Assembly: GCA_039933215.1 (NCBI GenBank)
Contig: JBDTOO010000013.1
Location: 8,028 to 72,027, forward strand
Direction: 5' to 3'
Origin: JALYUA01 sp039933215
Lineage (GTDB): Bacteria > Acidobacteriota > Thermoanaerobaculia > UBA5066 > Gp7-AA6
DNA length: 64,000 nucleotides
The position numbers and the translations under genes are program-made. How positions within the stretch are numbered: position 1 is the first letter of the stretch; every line of letters begins with the position of its first letter. The notes beneath the pieces were generated by a model. It searched no databases, was not told the origin of the DNA, and was given only the letters and a program-made list of their open reading frames with translations. Of this stretch, positions 52,778 to 60,738 are shown piece after piece.

Positions 52778-54351
52778 CCGATTCCCAGATACGACTGGCG
52801 AATTCCCGGGTCGTCGAGCAACTCCGCCGCTGGGCCTGACTGGACGACTCGGCCCGTTTCGAGGACGTAGCCTCGGTCGGCGTGCTCCAGGGCGACCTGC
52901 ACGTCCTGTTCGACCAGCAGGACCGCCGTGCCCTCCCGGTTGATCCTCGCGACGACCTCCAAAATCTGTTCGACCGCGAGCGGCGCGAGACCGAGCGAAA
53001 GCTCGTCGATCAGCAGCAGCCGGGGACGCGCCATGAGGCCGCGCCCCATGGCGCACATCTGTTGCTCGCCTCCCGAGAGGAGTCCGGCCGGCTGGGACGC
53101 TCTCTCGGCGAGGCGCGGCATCCACCCGTAGATCCTTTCGAGGTCCGACTCGACGCCGGCCCCGTCGCGCCGGAGGTACGCGCCCTGGAGGAGGTTCTCG
53201 CGGACAGTGAGGCCGGCGAAGAGGCGCCGATCCTGCGGGACCTGGATGATCCCCGCGCGGACCACCTCCTCGGTCCGCGCACGTGTCAGGTCCTTTCCGG
53301 CGAACCGGACGGAACCGGAGCGCGCCGTCAGGAGCCGGGAGATCGTGTCGAGCAGGGTCGTCTTACCGGCGCCGTTGCCGCCGATCAAGGCGACGACCTC
53401 CCCCTCGCGCACTTCGAGCGAGACGTCCCGAAGGATCTGGACGTCGCCGTATCCGGAGGAGAGATCCGTCAGCTCCAGGAGGGGCGTCCGCCCGCTGGCG
53501 GCGCGAGGCGGAGGGGGCGGGATGGCGGGCTCGGCGCGGGCCGGGCGCGCCCCCGCCCCGACAGACGCGGCGCGACGGGCAAAACGCTCCCCCAGATAGG
53601 CCTCGATCACCCGCGGATCCTCGATGACCGTCGCGGGGTCCCCCTCGGCGATCTTTCGGCCGAAGTGCAGGACCGCGAGGCGATCCGAAAGCCCGAGGAT
53701 CGCCTTCATCACGTGCTCGATCACGAGGATCGTGACGCCGCCGCGATGGATCTCCCGGATGAGCTCCATGGCGTCCTCGATCTCGGCCGGATTCAGGCCT
53801 GCCATGACCTCGTCGAGAAGAAGGAGCTCGGGGTCCATCGCGAGAGCCCGCGCGACCTCGAGGCGCTTCAGGTCGGGAATGGTGAGCGAACCCGCGACGT
53901 CGTCCGCCCGGGAAGAGAGGCGCGTCTGCGCCAGGACTTCCCGGGCCCGTTCCCGCGCCCGGCCCGCGTCGCGGTTCCGGCCGCCCGCCCCGAACATCGC
54001 ACCGACAGCGACGTTGTCGAGGACGGAAAGGTGCCGGAGCGGCTTGACGACCTGGAACGTCCTCGCGAGCCCGCGCGTCGCGATCCGGTGGCACGGGACG
54101 CGGGTGATGTCCGCCCCGCGAAAGCGGATCCGCCCGGCCGTCGGCTTGTCCAGGCCGGAGATGCACTGGACGAGCGTCGTCTTGCCGGCGCCGTTCGGGC
54201 CCAGGACGCCGAGGATCTCCCCCTTCCGGATGGTCAGGTCGACGCCGTCCAGGGCGGCGAGCCCGCCGAAGCGGCGGGAGAGGCCCGTCACCTCGAGGAG
54301 CGGAGCGCCGGGAGGAACGGGCGTCGGAGCCGGTTTCGCGGAAATCCGCAT
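52774..54351 (-). CDS. Fused LivG-LivF ATPase of a branched-chain-type ABC importer
   Basis: A 525-residue protein joining two ABC ATPases normally encoded separately. First half (LivG-like, about 18-265): Walker A GPNGAGKTT and Walker B LLLLDEVMAGLNP, but the signature loop reads LTIPDLKRLEVARAL instead of LSYG-Q type. Second half (LivF-like, about 290-525): GGNGAGKTT, a normal LSGGEQQM and LLLIDELSLGLAP. A Pro-rich linker (PAIPPPPPRAAS) joins them. The first half's poor signature may mean one composite ATP site is weak. It lies 3 nt downstream of the LivM gene in a four-gene importer set. Confidence 0.9.
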   Translation of the reverse strand: MRISAKPAPTPVPPGAPLLEVTGLSRRFGGLAALDGVDLTIRKGEILGVLGPNGAGKTTLVQCISGLDKPTAGRIRFRGADITRVPCHRIATRGLARTFQVVKPLRHLSVLDNVAVGAMFGAGGRNRDAGRARERAREVLAQTRLSSRADDVAGSLTIPDLKRLEVARALAMDPELLLLDEVMAGLNPAEIEDAMELIREIHRGGVTILVIEHVMKAILGLSDRLAVLHFGRKIAEGDPATVIEDPRVIEAYLGERFARRAASVGAGARPARAEPAIPPPPPRAASGRTPLLELTDLSSGYGDVQILRDVSLEVREGEVVALIGGNGAGKTTLLDTISRLLTARSGSVRFAGKDLTRARTEEVVRAGIIQVPQDRRLFAGLTVRENLLQGAYLRRDGAGVESDLERIYGWMPRLAERASQPAGLLSGGEQQMCAMGRGLMARPRLLLIDELSLGLAPLAVEQILEVVARINREGTAVLLVEQDVQVALEHADRGYVLETGRVVQSGPAAELLDDPGIRQSYLGIG

Positions 54352-54354
54352 GGA

Positions 54355-55338
54355 TCAGGTAACCCGGTTCTCTCGGATGTTGGCGAAGAGATCGCGCCAT
54401 CGGAGACCCCTCCCGCGGCGGGCCCGGACGGCGCCCACCACCGAGACGATCCCACGCGGAACGAAGACGACGAAGAAGATGATCAGCAGGCCGAGCACCG
54501 TCGGATGAAGCTCCAGGAAATGGCTCCAGACGAACGTCGACAGAAGCTCGAAGACGGCGGCGCCGATCACGGGACCGAAGACCGTTCCCGCTCCTCCGAT
54601 CACCACCGCGATGATCGACTCCAGCGTGTAGTCGAGCTTGAAGAAATCGGTCGGCGTGACGTGGACGTTCTGGTACGCCGTGATCCCGCCCGCGAGCCCG
54701 GAGAAGGCCGCCGACAGCGCGTAGGCGAGCACCTTGTACCGCGTGGTGGGGATCCCGGCGGTCCGCGCCGCGTCCTCGTCTTCGCGGATCGCCATCCAGG
54801 CGTAGCCCACCTTCGACCGGGCGAGGCGCGCCGTCAGCAGAGTGCCTCCGACGACGAGCGCGAGAGCCGTCCAGTAGAAGACCGTCCCGTCCGCCTGCAT
54901 CGGCAGGTCGATGCCCGTCGATCCCTGGGTGACGCCGTCCCATGTGTCGGCGATCTGTCGCGCGGCCTCCGCGACTCCGAGGGTCGCGATCGCGAAATAG
55001 TGGCCCTTCAGCCGCAGGATCGGGAGGCCGAGCAGCGCCGCCGTCCCGGCGCAGAGGAGGGCGCCGCAGGCCAGGGCCGGCAGGAAGGGAACTCTCGCCG
55101 AAGACAGCATCAGCAGGCCGGTGGCGTACGCCCCGACGCCGAAGAACGCGGCATTTCCGAACGAGGCGTACCCCGCGAAGCCGCCGACGAAATTCCAGCC
55201 GATCGCCATCAGGGCGAGAAGCAGCAGCCGGGTGAGGGTCAGAAGCGTGTACGTCCCGACCAGCCGCGGGAGCAGGAGGAAGACTCCGAGCGACAGGAGC
55301 GCGAGAACCGCTCCCACGCGCCGCCGCGCCGCCACCAC
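54355..55338 (-). CDS. livM: Branched-chain-type ABC transporter permease LivM
   Basis: A 327-residue inner-membrane permease with eight to nine hydrophobic helices. The conserved LivM core NFVGGFAGYASFGNAAFFGVGAY and the cytoplasmic loop VGYAWMAIREDEDAARTAGI, which contacts the ATPase, are both present. The C-terminus (GRGLRWRDLFANIRENRVT) is basic. The start is at 55338, 5 nt after the LivH stop. It forms the pore with LivH. Confidence 0.92.
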   Translation of the reverse strand: MVAARRRVGAVLALLSLGVFLLLPRLVGTYTLLTLTRLLLLALMAIGWNFVGGFAGYASFGNAAFFGVGAYATGLLMLSSARVPFLPALACGALLCAGTAALLGLPILRLKGHYFAIATLGVAEAARQIADTWDGVTQGSTGIDLPMQADGTVFYWTALALVVGGTLLTARLARSKVGYAWMAIREDEDAARTAGIPTTRYKVLAYALSAAFSGLAGGITAYQNVHVTPTDFFKLDYTLESIIAVVIGGAGTVFGPVIGAAVFELLSTFVWSHFLELHPTVLGLLIIFFVVFVPRGIVSVVGAVRARRGRGLRWRDLFANIRENRVT

Positions 55339-55343
55339 CGCGC

Positions 55344-56207
55344 CTACGCCGGCTTTCCCGCGACGCCGCGCGGCCGGAGGAGCAGAAGGACGACCAGCAT
55401 CCCGAACGTCACCGCCTGCGACACCTCCGGATATCGCGACCCCACCAGGACCTCGACGAACGCGAAGATCGTGGCGCCGAACACCACGTTGCCCACGTTG
55501 CCGAGTCCGCCGAGCACGCAGATCACGAAGGCCCGCAGCGTGTAGCTGCCTCCGAAGGTGGGATCGAACGGCACCGAAAGGGAGAGCAGGGATCCCGCCG
55601 CTCCGGCGAGCGAGGCTCCGATGGCGAATGTGACGGCATAGACCCCCGCGACGCGGACCCCGGTCAACCGCGCCGCGTCGATGTCCATGCCCGTGGCCCG
55701 GATCGCCCTGCCGGTCCGCGTGCGCTTCATGAAGACGCCGAGGGCGGCGACGAGCGCTAGCGACACGCCGAGCGCCGCGAGGCGGACGAGGGGGACGCGG
55801 ACCGGACCCAGGGTGAACCCTGTTCCCGTGTACGAGGTCGTCACGGAGCGCAGATCGGCCTTGAAGAAGAAGTTCAACAGGTTGACGATCAGGATCTCCA
55901 GCCCGAAGGTCAGAAGGAACGTGGCCAGCAGCGGGGCGCGAAGGATCTGGTTGATCAGGAGGCGCTGGATCGCGTAGCCCAGAAGAAAGAGGGCCGCCAT
56001 CGAGATGGGGATCGAAACGAACGGATCGATCCCGAGCGCGTGGAGGCCGAAGGTCAGATAGGCGCCGAGGACGATCAACGCGCCGTGCGCGAGGTTGACG
56101 ATGTTCATGATTCCCCAGACGAGCGAGAACCCGACGGCGACCAGGGCGAGGATGCCGCCGAGGAGGATCCCGTTGACGAGGATCTGAAGGAGCTCGCCGG
56201 AGCTCAG
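55344..56207 (-). CDS. livH: Branched-chain-type ABC transporter permease LivH with apparent CTG start
   Basis: A 287-residue permease with eight helices. The N-terminal SSGELLQILVNGILLGGILA and the loop RTGRAIRATGMDIDAARLTG are characteristic of LivH. The natural start position for this family falls at CTG 56207, which overlaps the stop of the binding-protein gene as CTGA and yields a protein of normal length. The only canonical in-frame start is ATG at 56267, inside the upstream gene, which would add 20 residues of polar sequence before the first helix. The CTG reading is therefore preferred, without proof. Confidence 0.9.
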   Translation of the reverse strand: MSSGELLQILVNGILLGGILALVAVGFSLVWGIMNIVNLAHGALIVLGAYLTFGLHALGIDPFVSIPISMAALFLLGYAIQRLLINQILRAPLLATFLLTFGLEILIVNLLNFFFKADLRSVTTSYTGTGFTLGPVRVPLVRLAALGVSLALVAALGVFMKRTRTGRAIRATGMDIDAARLTGVRVAGVYAVTFAIGASLAGAAGSLLSLSVPFDPTFGGSYTLRAFVICVLGGLGNVGNVVFGATIFAFVEVLVGSRYPEVSQAVTFGMLVVLLLLRPRGVAGKPA

Positions 56208-57427
56208 CGCTTCTCCCAGGGCACCATCGGGTACAGCGGGGGCCGTTCCGCGACGTTCGCTGGCCATACCGTGTACTTCTTCCCGTCCGGCTGCAGCTGC
56301 TCGATCGCCAACGGCTTGAAGACGTTCACGCCGCGGGCGTCGAACTTGATCCGGCCGTAGAAAGTCATGATGTCGAGCGCCGCCAGCGCGTCGCGCACCT
56401 TCGGTCCCTCGACGCTGCCCGCGTTCTCGATCGCCTTCGCGTAGGCCCAAACGGCGGCGGCCGACTCCGCGACCTGGTAGGGGATCGACCTGTACCCGGG
56501 GTGCCTCGCCGAGAACGCCCGGGCGAACTCGGCCGGCGTCTTCCAGGGATCGTCGCCGTGGTACTGGAGCGCCGGCGTCCACTGTGTCGCGCCGTAGACG
56601 TAGTCGGCGTTTCCCTTCAGGTTCTCGCGGAACTCCGGGGACGACGGACCGACGGAAAACCCCATCGCCCGCGGCGAGACTCCGAGGTCCCTGGCCTGCT
56701 TGACGATCAGGAGCGAATCCTGGAGGTGCCCCGACCCGAGGATCACGTGCGGCGCCTTCCCCTTGATGTTTGTCAGCAGCGCGCTCACGTCCTGCGTGTT
56801 GGTCGGGTAGAACTGCAGATACACGACATCGAGCCCCTTCTGGCGGGCATACTCCGCGGCGCCCTGCGCCACCTCCTTCGAGAACGGCTCGTTCTCGCCG
56901 AGGATGGCGACCGTTTTAGCGGTCGGATCCTTCGCCCGAACGAGATCGATCAATCCTCGCAGGTAAAGCTTCGCGGGGGACAGCACCGCGAACGTGTAGC
57001 GGTAGCCCCGCTTGAAGATGCTCTCCGCCGACCCGTTCGCCTCGACCATCGGGATCCGATATTTCTCGGCGATCGGCGCGGCCGTCGCCGTGGGCCCCGA
57101 AGCGTAGGGACCCAGGAGAAGCTGGACGCCATCCTCATGCACCAGCTTCTCGATCAATTGAGCGGTGCGCTCGGACCTCGACTCGTCGTCGTACACCTTG
57201 AGGGACACCTTCCGAAGGCGGCCGCCGACTCGGATGCCCGTCTCGTTGATCTTGTCGACGGCGATCTGGTAGCCGTCGCGGGTGTACTCCCCTTCCTTCG
57301 CGGTCTTCCCGGTGATCGAGATGGCGGCTCCGAAGACGATGGCGTCGCCGGCGGCGCGGGCGCCTGAAGGGAGCAGACAGCCGAGGAACGCGGCGAGGGC
57401 GAAGAAGACTCCCGTTCTCTGGATCAG
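56204..57427 (-). CDS. Branched-chain-type ABC substrate-binding protein, apparent CTG or ATC start
   Basis: About 407 residues, Peripla_BP_6/LivJ-like. A signal peptide (RTGVFFALAAFLGCLLPSGARA) precedes the first lobe, GAAISITGKTAKEGEYTRDG, with later LLLGPYASGPTATAAPIAEK, VAILGENEPFSKEVAQGA and the second-lobe residues. Ligands of this family are amino acids, short amides, aromatics or urea. The signal peptide has no ATG, GTG or TTG before it: AGGAGG is followed by CTG at 57427 and ATC at 57424, the latter at ideal spacing. TATAGT at 57469 may be its -10 box. Its stop overlaps livH. Confidence 0.88.
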   Translation of the reverse strand: MIQRTGVFFALAAFLGCLLPSGARAAGDAIVFGAAISITGKTAKEGEYTRDGYQIAVDKINETGIRVGGRLRKVSLKVYDDESRSERTAQLIEKLVHEDGVQLLLGPYASGPTATAAPIAEKYRIPMVEANGSAESIFKRGYRYTFAVLSPAKLYLRGLIDLVRAKDPTAKTVAILGENEPFSKEVAQGAAEYARQKGLDVVYLQFYPTNTQDVSALLTNIKGKAPHVILGSGHLQDSLLIVKQARDLGVSPRAMGFSVGPSSPEFRENLKGNADYVYGATQWTPALQYHGDDPWKTPAEFARAFSARHPGYRSIPYQVAESAAAVWAYAKAIENAGSVEGPKVRDALAALDIMTFYGRIKFDARGVNVFKPLAIEQLQPDGKKYTVWPANVAERPPLYPMVPWEKR

Positions 57428-57504
57428 CTCCTCCTCTGTCGGGCGTCGGGGAATGAAAAACCCGCAGCACTATACGACGCCGATCGGCGGGCGGAGACGC
57501 CGTT

Positions 57505-59421
57505 TCAGCCGTGGGGCGGGGCGAGCCCGGCCCGGAGCGCCTCGAACGCTTCCCGTGCCTCCTCGACCGAACCCTCGTCCTCGATGGTCGTGATGTCGCC
57601 CGGGTCCCGCCCGAGGGTGACCGCCTTCAGCACGCGCCGCATGATCTTGCCGCTCCGCGTTTTGGGCAGCGTCTGGACGAACTGCAGCTCTCCGACCACC
57701 GCGAGCGCGCCGAGCTCCCTTCGGATGGTATCGAGGACTTCCTGCCGCAGCGCCGCGGAGGGAACGCGCCCCTCCTTGAGCACCACGAACGCCGAGATCA
57801 CCTCGCCGCGAAGGTCATCGGGCCGGCCGGTCACTCCGGCCTCGGCGACCGCCGGATGCCGGAGGCACGCGGTCTCCACCTCGATCGTGCCGAGCCGGTG
57901 GGATGCGATCTTGATGATCTCGTCAGCGCGTCCGGCGAACCAGACGTAGCCGTCCGCGTCGACGTGGGCCGAGTCGCCGGTGTAGTACACGCCCGGGATC
58001 TTTTCCCAGTAGTCCTTCCCGTAACGCTCCGGTTCCCCCCACAACGTGGGCGTCAATCCCGGGAACGGCCGGCGGATCACCATGATCCCCTTCTCCCCCG
58101 CCGCGCAGTTCTCGCCGCCGGGGCCGACGACCGCGGCATCGATGCCGGGAAGGGGGATCGTCGCGGAGCCGGGCTTGATCGGAAGAAGCGAGATGCCGTA
58201 GGGATTCCCGAAGACCGGCCCCGACGTTTCGGTCTGCCACATGTTGTCGATGACCGGCACGCGGCCCGAGAGGACACGGTTCTGGAGCCAGTCCCACGCG
58301 GGAGCGTTCAGCACCTCGCCCGCGCAGACGACCCTCTCGAGCGACGAAAGATCGGACTCCCGGGCGGCGTCCTCCCCGTAGCGCATCAGGAGGCGAACGG
58401 CCGTCGGAGAAGTGAAGAGCCCCGTGACGCGAAATTCCTCGATGATCTTCCAGAGGGCGTCCGGCTTCGGATGGTCGATCGCTCCTTCGTACGCGAGCGT
58501 CGTGCAGCCGGCGAGGAGAGGCGCGTAGACGATGTAGCTGTGCCCGACAATCCACCCGATGTCGGACGTCGACCACCAGACCTCGCCCGAGCGGAGCGCG
58601 AAGCAGAGCCGGCCCATCGTCGCGACGTGAACCTGGTATCCCCCCTGAGTGTGCACCGCGAGCTTCGGCCGGGCCGTCGTCCCGGACGTCGCGAGGATGA
58701 ACGCCGGCTCGTTCGATTCCATCGGAACGTGCGCGCCGCTCTGCCCGTCCCCTCGCGCCAGAAATTCGGACCAGGGAAGGTCCCGGGCATGCCGCGCCGG
58801 CTCGTACGCCGTCCCCCGGCCGAAAACGACGACGCGCTCGACCGCGTGAGGCTCGCCCTCCAGCGCGGCGTCGACGATCCCTTTTAAACGCACGTCCTTC
58901 CCTTTCCGGTACGTGACGTCGCACGTGAAGACGAGCCGTGAACCGCTCGCCCGGATCCGGTCGCCCAGGGCGCGTTCGCCGAACCCAGCGAAGACCACGA
59001 CGTGGATGGCTCCGATACGCACGGCCGCGAGCATGAGCAGGATCGCCTCCGGCATCGTCGGCATGTAGATCGTGATGCGGTCCCCCCGGGCGATGCCCAT
59101 TCCGCGCAACGCGGCGGCGACGACCTGGACCTGGCCCAGCAGCTCTCCGTAGGTGAACGCCCGTCTCTCGCCGCGCTCGTTGACCGCGACGAGCGCCGCC
59201 TGCCCGCCCCGGCCGCGCTCGACGTGGTGGTCGAGGGCGTTCCAGCAGAGGTTGGTCGATCCGCCCTCGAACCACCGGAAGGTCGGGGGGGTCCAGGAGA
59301 ACGTCTTCTCCCAGGGTGAGAACCAGGGGAGCTCCCCGGCCGCACGCGCCCAGAACCCCTCGGGATCGGCGCGGCCATCCTCGATCGAGCGACGGACGAT
59401 CGGGTTGATCAATTCCACCAT
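57505..59421 (-). CDS. Acetate/short-chain acyl-CoA synthetase (AMP-forming)
   Basis: A 638-residue adenylate-forming enzyme close to acetyl-CoA synthetase. Motifs: ATSGTTARPKLAVHT (with Ala-Arg in place of the usual Gly-Lys), DNMWQTETSG, GYVWFAGRADEIIKIASHRLG, and KTRSGKIMRRVL. In acsA at 38484 the pocket reads DTWWQTETG; here the first Trp is Met and the preceding Thr is Asn, while the gating Trp is kept, so a slightly different short acid is likely. GGAGG precedes the ATG. It is the first gene upstream of the Liv importer on the same strand (78 nt), so it may activate the acid that the importer brings in. Confidence 0.9.
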   Translation of the reverse strand: MVELINPIVRRSIEDGRADPEGFWARAAGELPWFSPWEKTFSWTPPTFRWFEGGSTNLCWNALDHHVERGRGGQAALVAVNERGERRAFTYGELLGQVQVVAAALRGMGIARGDRITIYMPTMPEAILLMLAAVRIGAIHVVVFAGFGERALGDRIRASGSRLVFTCDVTYRKGKDVRLKGIVDAALEGEPHAVERVVVFGRGTAYEPARHARDLPWSEFLARGDGQSGAHVPMESNEPAFILATSGTTARPKLAVHTQGGYQVHVATMGRLCFALRSGEVWWSTSDIGWIVGHSYIVYAPLLAGCTTLAYEGAIDHPKPDALWKIIEEFRVTGLFTSPTAVRLLMRYGEDAARESDLSSLERVVCAGEVLNAPAWDWLQNRVLSGRVPVIDNMWQTETSGPVFGNPYGISLLPIKPGSATIPLPGIDAAVVGPGGENCAAGEKGIMVIRRPFPGLTPTLWGEPERYGKDYWEKIPGVYYTGDSAHVDADGYVWFAGRADEIIKIASHRLGTIEVETACLRHPAVAEAGVTGRPDDLRGEVISAFVVLKEGRVPSAALRQEVLDTIRRELGALAVVGELQFVQTLPKTRSGKIMRRVLKAVTLGRDPGDITTIEDEGSVEEAREAFEALRAGLAPPHG

Positions 59422-59560
59422 CGCAGCACCTCCTGGCGGGCCGGGCTCATCGAAGAAACTCTATAGCGGCGCGGATCACGAGGTATCGCGGTCCGGCCCG
59501 CCCGGCGGAGAATCGGAGGGGCCGATCGCGGTCTAATTGGCGAGGAGAGGAGAATCAGCG

Positions 59561-60529
59561 ATGAAAGCCATTCGCGTCTCGGCCCCGGGCGGAACGGAAG
59601 TCCTGCGGCTCGAAAACGTCCCGACTCCCGTTCCGCAGGAAGGCGAGGTCCTCGTCCGGATCGAGGCCGCGGGCGTCAATTTCATCGACGTCTATTACCG
59701 GACCGGACAGTACAGGGGCGCCTTTCCGCTGACGCTCGGCACGGAGGGCGCCGGGACCGTCGAGGCCGTCGGCTCCGGCGTCCAGGGGGTCGGGCCGGGG
59801 GACCGCGTCGGCTCGGTCAACTTCGCCGGCTCGTACGCCGAATACGCGACCGCTAAAGCCGACCGGACCGTCCCCGTTCCCCAGGGCGTGACGACCCGCC
59901 AGGCGGCCGCGGCGCTCCTCCAGGGCATGACGGCTCACTACCTGGCCCGCTCGACCTACCCGCTTCGCCCGGGGGATACGTGCCTCGTCCACGCGGCGGC
60001 CGGCGGCGTCGGCCTCCTGCTCTGCCAGATCGGCCGCAAGGCGGGGGCGCACGTCATCGGCACGGCGGGGGGCCCCGAGAAGGTTGCCCTCGCCCGGGGC
60101 GCCGGAGCGCAGGAGGTCATCGACTATCGAAAGGAGAGCTTCGTCGACGAAGTGCGGCGGATCACGCAGGGCCGCGGCGTCCAGGTCGTCTACGACTCCG
60201 TCGGGAAGGACACGTTCGCGGGGAGCCTCGATTGCCTCGCCGTCCGGGGAACCCTCGCGCTCTTCGGCCAGTCGAGCGGGAAGGTCGAGCCTCTGGATCC
60301 GCAGATTCTCAACCAGAAGGGCTCGCTCTATCTCACCCGCCCGACCCTCTGGCACTACGTCGCGCGGCGGGAGGAGCTCGAAGAGCGATCCGGCGACGTG
60401 CTCGGGTGGATCGCAAAGGGCGAGCTCGCGGTCAAGGTCTTCCGCGAAATCCCGCTCGCGGATGCCGCCGAGGCCCACGGTCTCCTCGAGGGAAGGCAGA
60501 CGAGCGGGAAGGTCCTCCTGATCCCCTAG
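59561..60529 (+). CDS. NADPH:quinone oxidoreductase (zinc-independent MDR family)
   Basis: A 322-residue quinone oxidoreductase. N-terminal GroES-like domain with FIDVYYRTGQYRGAFPLTLG and GTEGAGTVEAVGSGV, then the nucleotide-binding domain with AAAGGVGLLLCQIG and the YRKES region used for NADPH phosphate contact. The zinc ligands of classical alcohol dehydrogenases are absent, as in QOR. The ATG at 59561 is chosen because GGAGAGGAG lies 10 to 18 nt upstream, and MKAIRV is the usual family start; the in-frame start at 59537 would add 8 residues. It is divergent from the acyl-CoA synthetase gene. Confidence 0.93.
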   Translation: MKAIRVSAPGGTEVLRLENVPTPVPQEGEVLVRIEAAGVNFIDVYYRTGQYRGAFPLTLGTEGAGTVEAVGSGVQGVGPGDRVGSVNFAGSYAEYATAKADRTVPVPQGVTTRQAAAALLQGMTAHYLARSTYPLRPGDTCLVHAAAGGVGLLLCQIGRKAGAHVIGTAGGPEKVALARGAGAQEVIDYRKESFVDEVRRITQGRGVQVVYDSVGKDTFAGSLDCLAVRGTLALFGQSSGKVEPLDPQILNQKGSLYLTRPTLWHYVARREELEERSGDVLGWIAKGELAVKVFREIPLADAAEAHGLLEGRQTSGKVLLIP

Positions 60530-60554
60530 TGTCAATCGCGAGGCTCGTCCGGCC

Positions 60555-60709
60555 CGGGTGACGGGTGACAGCAGCACCGGGTCAGGTGACGGGTGTCCGG
60601 TGACAGCAGCGCCGGTGACGGGTGACACGGAAGCTGTGAGGTGAGGGGCCTGGGCAGCTCCGGCTGCCGTCACCCGACACCTGTCACCTGTCACCTGTCA
60701 CCTGTCACC
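60555..60709. repeat. GTCACC(C/T) heptad array with inverted copies upstream of fdhD
   Basis: GTCACCC at 60669, GACACCT at 60676, GTCACCT at 60683, 60690 and 60697, and GTCACC at 60704. From 60555 to 60640 there are GGTGAC units in the opposite sense (GGGTGACGGGTGACA and similar), so the transcript could fold into a long hairpin. Layout matches the 21600-21848 array: opposite-sense units first, then a GC-rich spacer with GGCAGC, then the direct array and a leaderless promoter. Confidence 0.88.
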
Positions 60710-60726
60710 GTGACGGTGACGCGATC

Positions 60727-60732
60727 TACAAT
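60727..60732 (+). promoter_or_regulatory. -10 box of a probable leaderless fdhD promoter
   Basis: TACAAT ends 6 nt before the ATG at 60739. Exactly 17 nt upstream lies the last GTCACC repeat unit (60704-60709), in the -35 position, as at 21842/21865. Confidence 0.55.
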
Positions 60733-60738
60733 CGTCCG

